From assembly GCA_026075535.2 (NCBI GenBank), contig AP026543.1:10230001-10294000 (forward strand): 64,000 nucleotides of DNA, given 5' to 3'. Shown here piece after piece: positions 1-10,816 of the stretch. The DNA comes from Tricholoma matsutake (taxonomy: Eukaryota; Basidiomycota; Agaricomycetes; Agaricales; Tricholomataceae). A program made the position numbers and the translations under genes. Positions within the stretch are counted from its first letter, which is position 1. The number at the start of each line of letters is the position of its first letter. A model generated the notes under the pieces. The model was not told where the DNA came from. It searched no databases and saw only the letters and a program-made list of their open reading frames with translations.

Positions 1-2016
1 TTGGAAGTGAACTTGATGTCAAGAGTAGTGGAGCGGTCATCAAGAGACTCAATAGTAAAGGTGCAGGGAGTTGCCATGGTCTGGAGGAACAGGTGAAGTT
101 TATTTTCAAACATCATTCTGCTGATTGCAGAACTATGGGGGGACCCTTGAATGGCATAATAGAACTTGTATGCACCATCCACGCGTCGTTGGCCCAGCTC
201 AGCCATAATCTTTGAGAAAGCCCAGGCCGAAACCGGCTCTATGCGGCAGCTGGACCAAAAACGGCTAGGGGAAGGGCATATTTGGAATGCATGATGGATT
301 GTGCCACCACGGTTCACCCCCATGATGACATCAGACAACTCCTGGGTCCCTGTAATCACAGCCTTGATCTTGTCTTTGGCATCATCAAGCATAACAGGAG
401 ATACTGCCACTTGGAAACATTGACGAGGTATGTTCCTGCAAATACGGGAAGTATCCTGAAACTGCTTGAGAGTGATATCGGTGCTTTGCAGGAACAACCT
501 ATAAATTGTAAGCAGGCGAATTAATCAAGCAAAATACACAAACGATGCAACAACAATTTCTTCTTGTGACCATAGCTCCATCACAAACACTGCATGCAGA
601 TCCTGAACCATTTGAGTAAGCCACCTTTGGTCAGCACTACCTCTCGGCGAAGAGGTTAGCAGTATGCGGTATTTGTAATCCCTAAAGAGATATGGATTAG
701 GTTGACAGGATGCACCATCAGCATCAACAAGTGTAAGAACATTGTCAATGTCTTCCAATGCTGCCGGTGTGTCCTTTGGCGGGTGCACAGTATCATCAAT
801 AACAAAGACTTCGCCCTGCATATCCTGAAACATGATTGACTGGGCATTGATGATGCAAAGGATAAGGATGCAATACAACATGCATGTTTTCCCTAGTTCT
901 TTGGTTGGAAGTGACAGTCAAATACCAATAATGGTGCTCACCGATACCCAGCTGACCTGTGAAGAAAGCGCTTCCTCGCATGCCCTTTTTCCTCTCATTA
1001 AAGATGTCTATAATACTAGCCCACTCATGTCGGAAGAGCATCAACTGTGGCACACAAAGATCCTTTGTCATCAACTTGAGGACGGTCAGGTCCATATACT
1101 GAATGGTATAGGGGAAAATTGCGGTGGCTTCATTTGAAAGATCGGCCATGTCAGTGTTGACATGCGAGCAGCCACTTGAACCAGGGTTGGGATCAATGTC
1201 CATGGCGTCATCAGTATCATCGGCGCCATCCTCCATGACATAAGGAGATGGAGGCTGGGAGGCATCGAGAACTAGTCAGGGGACTAGGCCCTTACCAAGG
1301 TTTGTGCCGAAAAGAGCTGTGCTCCTGGAACATAAGAATGCAGATTTCGTAGCAAGAACATCCTTCGCCACATAAGATTCAGAGTTGCATTCAGGATTCA
1401 GTTCCTGAAGCTGACGTTGAAGTTCGATGAAGTCGGCTTTCATCAGGTTTGCAGTATGGAAAATATCGCCAAATAAGTCATGCCTTCCCCATAGCTTACT
1501 ATGAATTTCAACCAGCCAGGGTGGCAGCGAGTTCAGCGAGAGATTTGAATTCTGGAATGAGGATGGTGTGATGGTTGCTAATAGGGTCATAAATGAGTCA
1601 GAATGGTAAGAGTCGACATCATGGGCCATTAGCACTCACTACCAGCCGGATGCAGTAAGATAACACTGAGAGTCTTTTTAGGAGGTTGTTCCTTCCATAC
1701 TTCTGGGATGCGCCTCCACGACTTCAACAGCTGATCATCCTCAAGCTTGATACTCTGAGCATAATCTTCGTGGAGACTTTCCAGGGGGAGTTGGAACTAT
1801 CAGGAGTTAATATCTGCATACTAATGCTTATCGATACCATTCACCCACCTTGAAAAGTTTCAGGGAGTCAGCTGGGATGTGTTCAAATGATGGCTTCTCC
1901 ACTCGAATAGCTTCCTTCAGATCATAGATGGAGGCACTGTGTTTGATGCTAACTGGAAATACTCGGTAGAGTTCATCGCCCTGGACCCAGCACCACAGGT
2001 TGATCTCGTCGGACAT
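1..2016 (-). pseudogene. Crinkler (CRN)-like protein, in-frame TGA, 3' end off window
   Basis: Spliced minus-strand gene. The start chosen is the ATG at 2016-2014 (begins MSDEINLW), because a Crinkler-type ubiquitin-like N-terminal domain follows at once (LWCWVQGDELYRVFPV, then DLKEAI and LKLFK). Exons I infer: 2016-1849, 1796-1640, 1577-942, 892-544 and 498 leftwards. The introns at 1797-1848, 893-941 and 499-543 have GT..AG ends and keep the frame. The 893-941 splice creates a P-loop (GQLGIGKT), so an NTPase-like central domain is present; motifs LTSSPR and FVMELW follow. Crinklers are known in oomycetes and fungi, some as host-directed effectors; the role here is unknown. One TGA at 1276-1278 interrupts an otherwise open frame and sits before LVLDASQPPSP. 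Either it is a CGA-to-TGA change or a 24-nt intron, which would be too short. The C-terminus lies beyond position 1. Confidence 0.8.
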
Positions 2017-2837
2017 ATTCCCTTGTTGTGTTGAATTGAAGACCTCCATGTTGACGAAGAAGAGACCAAGAAGAGACCAGATGCTGTGCTCTGATGTCAC
2101 TTTGACATCACGTGATGAAAACAGTTTCCACGCTTGTCCATGGTGATGGGCAATCCATGCCAAATTAAAACTCCGCAGGCAAAGTTCCCATCTGCAAAAC
2201 GACACACATTTTATGGCAAAACTTTCCCCAGCTTTAACCACACACTTTCGCGATAGGTTTTAGTGGAGTAATATATTTAGAAATTGATTTTATATGTATT
2301 GTACAGAGCATAAGTGTAAAAAGTGATTGTTGTATGTGTGTTCTGCACATGTGTGATGTAGCTTCAAGCACTTCCAGACCGAAATCTGGCATTTTTCTCT
2401 GTACATTACAAACAAAATGTAAATTAGACGCGTATCAGACTCCTAGATCACACCAATCTGGTGTGAGAAACTGGGAAAAGTGTAACTCTAAATTGACCCA
2501 TAAACATGTGTTACGTAATCTAATTAATGCGCGCGACAAGAGCTACACACATAAACCATGCTTGTTATCACTCTTGAAATGCCCTGAAAAAATATTGAAT
2601 AGGCAGTAGAAGAAGTAGTAGACACCAGATTAACCATGCCAGTATAATGCCAATTAATTAACACATCACACATCTCGTAAGAACACATTTTGATTATATA
2701 ACTTACTTGACGCGATGCGACGCGACATCCCAAAGCCTTCACAAAAAAAACACACATGCTATACTTGGGCATTACATCCTCAATTGTATATGGGAAAAAT
2801 ACGAGATCTATTTCGATGGCGACCATCCAAAAAATGA
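2017..2837. other. Intergenic, no gene recognised
   Basis: This is the upstream flank of the Crinkler-like gene and of the fragment starting near 2838. It is AT-rich with scattered short ORFs and no recognisable domain. I see no LTR ends or tandem repeats here. Confidence 0.5.
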
Positions 2838-3611
2838 AGAACTGCCACCCAAATATCTGGTCTGCAAAAGGCTCAGAGTGCAGAAGGTGCGCTCGAGACT
2901 TGGGTGCATTTCAGTGCAGAATTTGTCAAAGGCGGTGTAATCAGTGGGACAACTGCATCTGAGCGTCGCGTCGCTTGGATGGAGACCACAAACGACTTGA
3001 ATGAAGGAGCTCTAGGGGGGTTTCGCAAGGCAGCACGAGATGTCGGGAATATGTCACTGTTGTACTACAACGGGAAAACAATGTATAAGCGCAACAACAC
3101 CGCGAAGTATATGGAAACACTATTACCTGATGACCATCGATACGTTTGATCCAAAGCATGTGGTCTTGATTCCAGCCAGTTGGAACAGGGTAATCGGCAG
3201 AAACAGATCACATACGACCAAGCCCATGTAGAAAAGAAACATGTTGGTGATGCAGCTCGACAGCAGAAGAAAGATGCACATGAAGAGATGATGAATAATC
3301 TGGTAGTCATCTTAAACGTCAAGGAGATTCACGAGAAAAATCTCAATGTTGCAGCTATTGATGCTCAGCTAGATTGGCACCGTACATGGGGTTCAGAGGC
3401 ATCATTAATCCCGGTGAAGAGTAAGTGTGGTGTTAAGTTGTCTAGGCTCGAGATATTGCGCGCAGCAGTTACCAGGTTCAACGAGAGTGGGCGAAAATTG
3501 GAGGACTGTACAAGGGTCAGCGCTGGGAGCGTGGGTGCCGGCGACGTGGCGATGGCTGTCGAGCACAGCGGGCCAAATCGGGGTGATGATACTGATACCG
3601 ATATGGAGTAA
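2838..3611 (+). pseudogene. C-terminal fragment of a basidiomycete-expanded hypothetical protein
   Basis: One frame is open from about 2838 to the stop at 3609-3611 except for a TGA at 3147-3149. The text has the look of a large basidiomycete family of unknown function: ETWVHFSAEFV, then SGTTASERRVAWMETT, NDLNEGALG, MSLLYYN and MYKRNNT, then a Lys/Gln-rich helical tail ending in QLDWHR and IPVKSK. I recognise the pattern from multi-copy agaricomycete proteins but cannot name a domain. The frame continues unchanged across the TGA (HRYV, stop, SKACGLDSSQLEQ), which fits a CGA arginine codon turned into TGA. There is no plausible start: a TGA at 2835-2837 closes the frame upstream, so the copy is 5'-truncated. 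Not expected to give a full product. Confidence 0.6.
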
Positions 3612-4132
3612 AGCCTCCGTGCCAACGAACATTGCTGATTCGGTCCAAAGTAGGTCCACCCTGACACATGTACAACATATTTTACCATAATAAGATAGAC
3701 AGCCTTCCATTAAGTATGTTCAGCCCTAGAAATGAGCTTAAAGAAGTAGAATTAGGATGAGGTGCAGGTATGCGCCTCCGTACATTGTGATTTGCCATCA
3801 AAATTGGCTTTAAGCGTATTATGTAATGTGACATTTCTTTGGCAGGGATTGCCCATCACCATTGTCCAAGCGTGAGCAAGTACTGTATACGATTTTTTTC
3901 AAGCTGATTTCTTGGCGTGTAGTTTCTTCGTTTCTCACTTCTCTCATTAATATTGTAATAGTCTTCATCTTTTGGATTTTCACTCGGTGTTGGGGTCAGC
4001 ACGTTTTCCTAGACTGGGATAATATTACTTCATGACCACCCAACGGGAATTTGGATGTAGGGTCTTGTTCTGTTTTGTTGCTCAGTCTAACCTCACCATG
4101 GACCATGGTAGACTAGAAATATGCTCTTGGGA
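3612..4132. other. Intergenic, no gene recognised
   Basis: AT-rich stretch between the hypothetical-protein fragment and the DUF6697 gene. It presumably contains the promoter of the latter. I see no repeats or conserved motif in it. Confidence 0.4.
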
Positions 4133-5881
4133 ATGAACTTGCACGTTTCGAACGCGCAGGTACAGGTAACTGAGGAGCTAGTAATACAGAACGACCTGGA
4201 AAACATGCATGTAAACTTGTCGTTTTTGCATGCGAGATTTATCTCATAAAGTTTTTACCAGTCCAGAAATCCATTCGGGAGGCCTAAAGTAGAACCTCTC
4301 GTCGAAGAAATGGATAATATAGAGACATACAAAGTATACGGACTTTCGTTTTGTTTTATTCGTGTTGATTTTCGAATCTTGGCTTTATAGGTTAACGTAC
4401 TAGATGATGATGGAGAACTCGAGGTAATTGAAGTGGCCCCGCCTTCTGCGGCCGACAAGTATCAGGTTCATTTACTACGCACCCGGGCGCAAAGTCCTTT
4501 TATGGTGCGCTTGTTTGACCTACACATTCATGGCTTTTAATGTACTATATCTCTTTCAGGAATTTTGAGCAAGAAACGCATGATATACATCTTGCTGGTA
4601 TGCGCCATACAACCTCACCGGATCACCAACAGGAGAGTCCCGAGATGGATGCGTCCGAGGAATTTCCTGTAAAGTCCAACGTCAGTGAATTATCAGTGAA
4701 AGTCACATAGTGATTTTGCAGATCGATAGAGAAGAAAAATTGTCCTCGCAAACTTTTGTGAAGCAAGAACCTATAGACACTGTTACGGACTTACGGCCAC
4801 TAAAGAAGCAGAGGGTCATCTTGGATGCAGTCGTTGTCCCCACGTTGGCATCTATCCTTGCAAAGCGGGGTGGGGGAATCACGAAAGAAGAGAAGGAACA
4901 GCAGATGAAGAAACTCCAAAATGTTGGCGCTTGAAACGTTCATCAGATACTAGCTAACTCTGAAGTGATTTTTCTAGCCAAAAGTAAAAAAAGCCAAGGG
5001 GACTTTCAGCATGGAAACAGTCTGGAATCGTCTAAACAGCATAGGGCACGAGCCTTACCCAATCCCGCTGGACGATTCACTTTCGAGGGTTACGGTTACG
5101 AGGGAGTTTTTGACGTCCCTTTATGGTGGAAACATACAACAAACCTTTCCGTCAATTGCCGCTGAGCGATTTGAAGTTCATGGACTCGACGACTTCATGT
5201 TTCCCAATCTTGACTTCAATCCATGCGCACCTCAGATACCTGGCACCCCTGGACTTTTCTTCAGACCTCGTCCCCTGGATAGTTGGCCAAAGGTACAAAG
5301 AGTCATCACTTGAATTGATCATAATGCCTGGCAATATGTTGGTCAATACAAAATGACAGCATCTACCCCACTGACCAAAGAAGAATGGGCTTTGGAAGAT
5401 TATCAGGTTTTCCCTCCTTCCTCCCTAGCTGTGTCAGTATGTTCACATTCTCTTTCAAGGTTCATTCCACGTGGGCCACCCATATGTGCAAAAGGAAATG
5501 GGGGGAAAGAATTCTAGCACGCATATATCTACGAAAGCAGTTGAAACGGGAGTTCACAGAGGCGGAGTTGGAGCAAGAACTGCTTTCAAACTCCAAGTAT
5601 GGCATAACACCAGAAGTAAGCAAAGCGTTTCTTTGGGGTGAAGAGGTTTGTGCTCCCAATTGATTGAAATCATGGTGACTCATTTTGGTTTGCAGTCTCT
5701 TGCAGTCTGGACAATGAAATGTGTCAGTTACAATGCTGATTTTCAGCGTAATCTCGTCAAGAAATTCCCCACATTTGTGCCAAGACCCAAGAAATCTAAA
5801 TCTTCAGGTGCAGATGTTTCACTGGGGAACAAGGAGCTGAAATCGAAGGCAGGACGAAAACGGAAGCGACAGGACAGCTGA
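4133..5881 (+). pseudogene. DUF6697-family protein, multi-exon, one in-frame TGA
   Basis: Exons inferred: 4133-4210, 4262-4333, from 4391, one upstream of 4710, then stretches ending near 4918, 5383, 5650 and 5881. The first two are phase-clean (78 and 72 nt). The N-terminal half is acidic and low-complexity and ends in a basic segment (PLKKQRV). The C-terminal half matches the DUF6697 pattern: EFLTSLYGGNIQQTFP, MFPNLDFNPCAPQIPGTPG, WQYVGQYKM, LTKEEW, then HSTWATHMCKRKWG and WTMKCVSYNADF. The protein ends in a Lys/Arg-rich tail (GRKRKRQDS) that could be a nuclear signal. A TGA at 5311-5313 lies between VQRVIT and IDHNAWQYVG with the same frame open on both sides, consistent with CGA to TGA. 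Function of the family is unknown. Start and the third/fourth exon junction are uncertain. Confidence 0.75.
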
Positions 5882-6686
5882 GTGACTGCTGATAAAATGG
5901 ACAATTGTGCTTCTGGTGGCAGCGATTTGCATTCGGAAGCTGAGTATGTCCCTTGTACAAGGTTATCCAAAGTGTTGGCCATCTCTTTCAGTACAATATG
6001 TCAATAATCATGCCACCTTGTGCACTGCTATCATTTTTAAGAAGCTCCAGTTCCTCAGGTACTCATAGCCTCACCCCCTTCATAGAATTGTAACTGCGAC
6101 TCATGTCTTGTCTCTCGGGGTTTGGATCATTAATAGGAACTGCTCAAAGTTGAGCTACAACTTTCACAGGCTACAGCTCGCAGTTGCAGTTTCATTTAGT
6201 CTGTGTTTTCTTGCTGTAGTGATTCAATTTGCTGATGCCATCAATCACGTAAACATACAAACATATCCTAATAACACGACACGAGGGTTCGCCATCAGAC
6301 TGTAAATTGGGCTGGTTGGCATCACGGTGTGGCAGAGAGGACAGTCCAGCTGAGGTCCATTGATGTTGGTTGGCTCATCGTGTGGTACTAGATGAATTCA
6401 GTCAAAAGAGAATTGCAGTTAGCAGAACACGCGCTGTGAGCTCATTGGGTGGTACTGGGCGTGTAACGACACTTGAAGACACGATTGACGCAGCGATCAA
6501 CAAGGTCACATGGGATGAAATGTGTAGGCGACGATTCAGTCCTCGAAATTAAGTAAAGAGGTGAAGGAGAGGCATAGGGATGACACCCTTGCCGTGTAAA
6601 TAATAATTTGAAATGTAAAGCTTCGAAAACTTGGGCCCAAGGGACCAAGAAATTTGTAGACTTGAGAACTTAGCTTTATTTCTGCA
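5882..6686. other. Intergenic, no gene recognised
   Basis: The region downstream of the DUF6697 gene has only short ORFs (for example 6370-6552) with no recognisable domain. It ends at the 5-bp target site of the gag-only element. Confidence 0.4.
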
Positions 6687-6691
6687 CCTTA

Positions 6692-6861
6692 TGTTGCAAA
6701 AAGGGGGAAGCACCCGTGGGTTACAAGTGCTCAAAGAGCACGATACGGTACAGTGAAGTATATATAAGTACTGGTAACTAGGCAATGGAGGCGGATCATG
6801 ATAACAGAACAGCATCAGGACCAATGAGCGGCCTGACACAGCTGAGCTCGATATTTCAACA
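6692..6861 (-). repeat. 3' LTR of gag-only element
   Basis: 170-bp copy, TGTTG..CAACA ends. It aligns without gaps to 8036-8205 with four differences, each CpG versus TpG or CpA. Target duplication CCTTA is immediately to its left. Confidence 0.92.
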
Positions 6862-6942
6862 CACCTCCTCAAGCAAAAGACCATAAGATAAGTCACATAA
6901 AAGGATACAAATAAATGAATAATGAAAACGAACAAAATTCCA

Positions 6943-7752
6943 TCACATAGCATAGTTTTCTTCATCAGACTCATCTGCGGCTGTGGAAGCAAAGTGGGCA
7001 TTGCTCGTAACTTGATGACGACCCTTGTCCTCCCGCTCCTTGACATCCTTTGCCTTTTGAGGGCATACACTGGCAAAGTGTCCCTTCTCCAAACAATAGA
7101 AGCATTGAATGCTACATGCGGATAACATGGCTACATTGTCGGGTTCTTCTTTCTTGACCTCGACATTGGGCTCTGAAGAGATGACTTGGCGACTTTCTTC
7201 ATTGAGAAGCCGGGTGATGACAAAGTCAAGCGTGAGCTCGGTAGCTTTGACAGAATCGAGGGAAATGATGACAGGTGCATAGGAAGATGGTAGCCCAGTG
7301 GTGAGAACAACAATAATATCCTCGTCGGAGACAGACACATCAATGACTTTGAGTCTGTTTGAATGAGAGCATACCTCCCCAATCCAACCTTCCATGGACT
7401 GGTCCTTCTTCATGGTGGCAGTGATGAAGTGGCAACAAAGCTGGAGTCAACTACCAAAACCTTGAGCATGATGAACAGAGGCGAGAGCGTTCCAAATGGC
7501 TTTCAGATCACAATCTGCCATATGGGGTAACTGAGAATCTTCAACCCTCAACACAATCTCTGCTCGGCACTGAGCTTGCCTCTGTGCAAAAGCTTTCTTC
7601 TTCTTCTCATCCACCTCATCCTCGCCCAATGCCTCATTCCCAGTGACTAGCCCCCAGAAGCCGCCCCAAATCAAGATTGCTTCCATCCGCAAAACCCATT
7701 CAGCAAAGTTGGTGTGATTGAGAGATGGGAACCGAATAGATTCCGAAGACAT
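6943..7752 (-). CDS. Copia-type Gag with CCHC zinc knuckle, one in-frame TGA
   Basis: The frame starts at an ATG (7752-7750, MSSESIRFPSLNHTNFAEW) and stops at 6943, 269 codons. The N-terminal half carries the usual Copia Gag features (an N-x2-F-x-EW motif and a helix around LKAIWNALASVHHAQGFGS). The middle has MEGWIGEV, VSDEDIIVVLTTGLPSSYAP and FVITRLLNEE. Near the C-terminus is the nucleic-acid-binding knuckle CFYCLEKGHFASVC, a proper C-x2-C-x4-H-x4-C. A TGA at 7447-7449 follows HHAQGFGS; the frame is open on both sides and homologues have Arg there, so I read it as CGA to TGA. Gag packages the RNA of the element. As it stands the copy would make two partial products. The frame lies wholly between the LTRs. 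Confidence 0.85.
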
Positions 7753-8035
7753 TGTGATAAGATAGATTAAAGATTGTCAAAGATAAGACTAGGAATGAAT
7801 GAATGTATGGGCTGTATGTGAGTTGGCACAGATCACAAAGGCTGAAGCAGAAGTGTGTCTCTGCAGGTTCCGAAAGTTACATCACAAGTAAGAAAGCAGA
7901 GGTCCAGTCACTGCTGTGCACAAAGTTCTGAGCAAGGCAGAAGTACAGTCTCTGCTAAACCAAAATGTGGAAGTACGGTCTCCACGGAGATGTTGGACAC
8001 ACAAGTTTTAAGCCACACGGGGTGAAGAGCACTTG

Positions 8036-8205
8036 TGTTGCAAAAAGGGGGAAGCGCCCATGGGTTACAAGTGCTCAAAGAGCACGATATGGTACAGTGA
8101 AGTATATATAAGTACTGGTAACTAGGCAATGGAGGTGGATCATGATAACAGAACAGCATCAGGACCAATGAGCGGCCTGACACAGCTGAGCTCGATATTT
8201 CAACA
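8036..8205 (-). repeat. 5' LTR of gag-only element
   Basis: 170-bp copy, TGTTG..CAACA, followed on the plus strand by target duplication CCTTA at 8206-8210. It holds the TATA-like stretch used to transcribe the minus-strand gag. Confidence 0.92.
8102..8110 (-). promoter_or_regulatory. TATA-like box in 5' LTR
   Basis: The run TATATATA lies inside the 5' LTR in the orientation of gag and about 350 bp upstream of its ATG. It is the likely core promoter of the element; this is inferred from position and sequence only. Confidence 0.45.
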
Positions 8206-8210
8206 CCTTA

Positions 8211-9429
8211 TTGTGCAGAAGACTTGGGAGACTTCGAGACTTGAGGGAAACTTAAGAGGGGAACGTTAAAAATGAGGGTTCAGGAAGAATATCCCATTCG
8301 AAAGGTGGGGAGACACCTATATATATTTTTCGCAGTCGAGGTAACAATCTGTTCGCGCGCGTTCTCTTGCGCCGACAGGACCAAACAACGTGAAAGATAA
8401 ACTACTAAGGAAGCAAAGTTGACAGTCTCAAGAAGTATTGATGAAGTTCGAGATAAGGGTAATGGTTTTTACAGTAAACAATATTGCGTCGTCGAGTCCT
8501 CGTCTCGGGATTTCACAAGCTGGGAAATCGGGATGTCTCGGGGATTGGTTCCTCGTCGAAGTTCTCTATTGAAAAAACGTCGCCTGTGCCCCCAGCAAGC
8601 GCGGAGAACATTCAGTTAGCGGGACCTCTCGACCCTACCGTCCAGTCGATCAACCCGTCGAGTTTGGATGTTGATTATCCAGAAAAGGAAATATACGTCG
8701 GAACGAATGCTGTCCTCCCGTTGACAGCGGTGCTGTCGGCACGAAGGCCGAGGAAGCAGTAACATGAGCAAACACCTGACTGGCGCGTCACGTACTTGAT
8801 GTGTCGCGTTGTGAGCAAAAGACATGACCTAAAAGTAAAAATAAATTGAAAAGCTGTCAACGACCTGACAATAATAGAAAAGAGTGGGGGGGGGGGGGGG
8901 GGGGTAACGAGTAGGCGTTACCCTACCACAACGGGGCTGTAAATTGAACTGCAAATTGACCTCAATTTACGGTAAATTATCAGTCATTAAGGACTTAAGC
9001 TGCCAAAATCACTACTTAATGCACTTAATGATCTGAGCCAGCTACTTACATACAATGCAAGTCTTGTTTTGTAGCTAAAATGAGTGCATACCCCCCACCC
9101 ATGCCTCGGGAGCTGCATGCTGTGTTGAACGCACATATGTGGGCCACTCTAGGCCTGCTAATTCTGAGCACCTTTGCATTTATATTGCACTTTCACAAGG
9201 TAGGGTAGATAGAATCAATGCACGAATCACTTTTTAGGAGTAAGTATGTGTCACTAATAGGGCAGACATGGCTGCCATTTTAAAAGAAGCCGCTGCGCGA
9301 GATTTTGTTTTTTCTTCAAAAGGCCTTACGCCGTCCGCGCATTGGACGATGCGAGGCTCGACGCGCGCTGCGGAGTTTGAAATCCCTCGGCACGTCGGCT
9401 TCGGCGATTTCCGGTAAATTATCAGTATA
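8211..9429. other. Intergenic with poly(G) tract, no gene recognised
   Basis: A 92-codon frame at 8484-8762 has no recognisable domain. A run of 19 G lies at 8886-8904. A short GC-rich, CpG-rich block (about 9285-9415) stands out from the AT-rich surroundings. The sequence GGTAAATTATCAG occurs twice (about 8970 and 9413). I can support no gene. Confidence 0.4.
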
Positions 9430-10490
9430 CTAAAACGACGCAAGCCTCTGGTTGACTACTGCAAGAAGGGAATCATGTGTCAAAGGGGTTGGAATAAAAG
9501 GGTCTGCAGCATGGTGTATAAGACCCCGAAGGTCTTGGAAAAGAGCGACGAGAGGGTCACTCATGAAGCTTGTGGTTATGTGACTATATCAATGACATCA
9601 TCATCCATAGGAAAAGTCAAAGCATAAGACCCACTCTGCCTCTCAGTGGCAATGGCCTTGGTAGTGGTTTGGCTGAACGCTTGGCGAAGTAGGGATCGAA
9701 AGGCATGACACTGGTCGCGGACCTCCTTCGGCGGGGATCGTTGAGAAGCCCGATGGTAGAGATGGTGCATAACGCAATATGAGAGTACCCAGATAGAGGA
9801 TTCGACGTCGTGAGTTGCTTCGTGCACGACCCGTTCCGTAGTGTGCTTCCCTCCCTGCAATAAAATATGCCGAGCCATGAATTGAGCCGTTCCCTAAGGA
9901 AATCTTTCAGTGTGGAAGAAAATATTCTTTATCAAGGTAATTTACAGTCATACCCGCACCCCGTTTAACGGTCACGGTTGATTCGAAAGTGGTGTGCGTG
10001 CGAGTCGTTGGCTGTGTTCTAGAAAGCATGCGCCCTCGGTCATCATATCTGTTCTGTGGCCCGATGGTGCTTGTGATGGTCACTCGAGGTTTTGAGATGG
10101 TAGAACTTGCAAACTCTAGGTCAGTAATGAAACCTCGGTATGGAGCATTCTGAGTCTTGGTTAGCAAGACGTTACCCGCACTGATATCGCGGTGGAGAAC
10201 AGGCGTCGGTGGCGTCGGTGGATTGATGTCTCCCTCAGGTAGGACAATATTGACTGGGTGGTTGGGCAGATTCTGCACGGTAATGGGGTATCCAGCATGC
10301 TTAACGTCACCACGACATTCAAAACTTGGCTAGTCCTTCAGGAAACTGATCAATCGTATCTGACTCAGGTGTCCTGGCGCTGCTGCGCCATGCCGTTTTC
10401 ATAATCATGACGTTCCCTCTCCGTCGCCGTGTTTCAAAGTCCGAAAGCGTGTGAATGCTGCATTCACACGCACTACCCATACCCATACCC
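9430..10490 (-). pseudogene. FunK1-type fungal protein kinase remnant
   Basis: Minus-strand remnant of a FunK1 kinase, a serine/threonine kinase-like family expanded in agaricomycetes. Order of motifs: SDFETRRRRGNVMIMKTAWR (near 10430), FPEGLAKF and CRGDVKHAGYPITVQNL, then the catalytic loop VLHRDISAGNVLL and the DFG-equivalent GFITDLEFA. After an intron of about 65 nt with GTAAAT..TTAG ends come GTAQFMARHILLQ and HDVESSIWVLSYC. The tail MSDPLVALFQDLRG ends at the stop 9430-9432. Two one-base frame changes break it: one just after GLAKF (run of T near 10328) and one before SFMSDPLV (near 9583). The N-terminal lobe is short or missing. HRD and DLE residues survive, but the gene is very likely dead. 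Confidence 0.8.
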
Positions 10491-10816
10491 GCACTTTACA
10501 GGTCGACCATCGTTGCTAACGCAGGTCAGACCTTTGCCTTTCTAACAGAGCATGAACGCTGTGTAATGAGTGTCTGTACGGTAGTATACATACTTATTCC
10601 AACTTGAGCACAATGTTGACAGCACTCAGGAACCTAATACTCAAGTGGCGCCCATTGATGCATCCCAGCCTTGACACAAGTCGAACTTCTTCATGTGCTT
10701 TGAATGTGACTGTCTGCCGCTGTTACCTCATTTTTATATATCGTCGAGCCTTCTGAGTCAAGATACTTGAAGCAAGATATACCTCTGTGTACTGTGCCGC
10801 CCAGCGCCGAGATTGA
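10491..10816. other. Promoter region of the hydrolase gene
   Basis: This is the gap between the kinase remnant (minus) and the hydrolase (plus). It includes a TTATATAT stretch about 80 bp upstream of the hydrolase ATG. No coding sequence is recognised. Confidence 0.4.
10734..10741 (+). promoter_or_regulatory. TATA-like box upstream of hydrolase
   Basis: TTATATAT lies about 76 bp 5' of the ATG at 10817, a normal distance for a fungal core promoter. Inferred from position. Confidence 0.35.

Larger units (their letters stand above)
6692..8205 (-). mobile_element. Non-autonomous gag-only LTR retrotransposon (Copia type)
   Basis: A complete 1514-bp element. Two direct repeats of 170 bp (6692-6861 and 8036-8205) both start TGTTG and end CAACA on the plus strand. 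They are flanked by a perfect 5-bp target duplication, CCTTA, at 6687-6691 and 8206-8210. The only reading frame between them is a Gag with a zinc knuckle on the minus strand; there is no protease, integrase or reverse transcriptase. Read on the minus strand, a purine-rich GAGGAGGTG abuts the 3' LTR (plus 6862-6870), a plausible polypurine tract. I do not recognise a primer-binding site after the 5' LTR. The two LTRs differ at only four positions by my reading, all CpG transitions. The architecture matches the terminal-repeat-with-gag (TR-GAG) class described in plants; it must depend on an autonomous Copia element for transposition. Confidence 0.9.
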
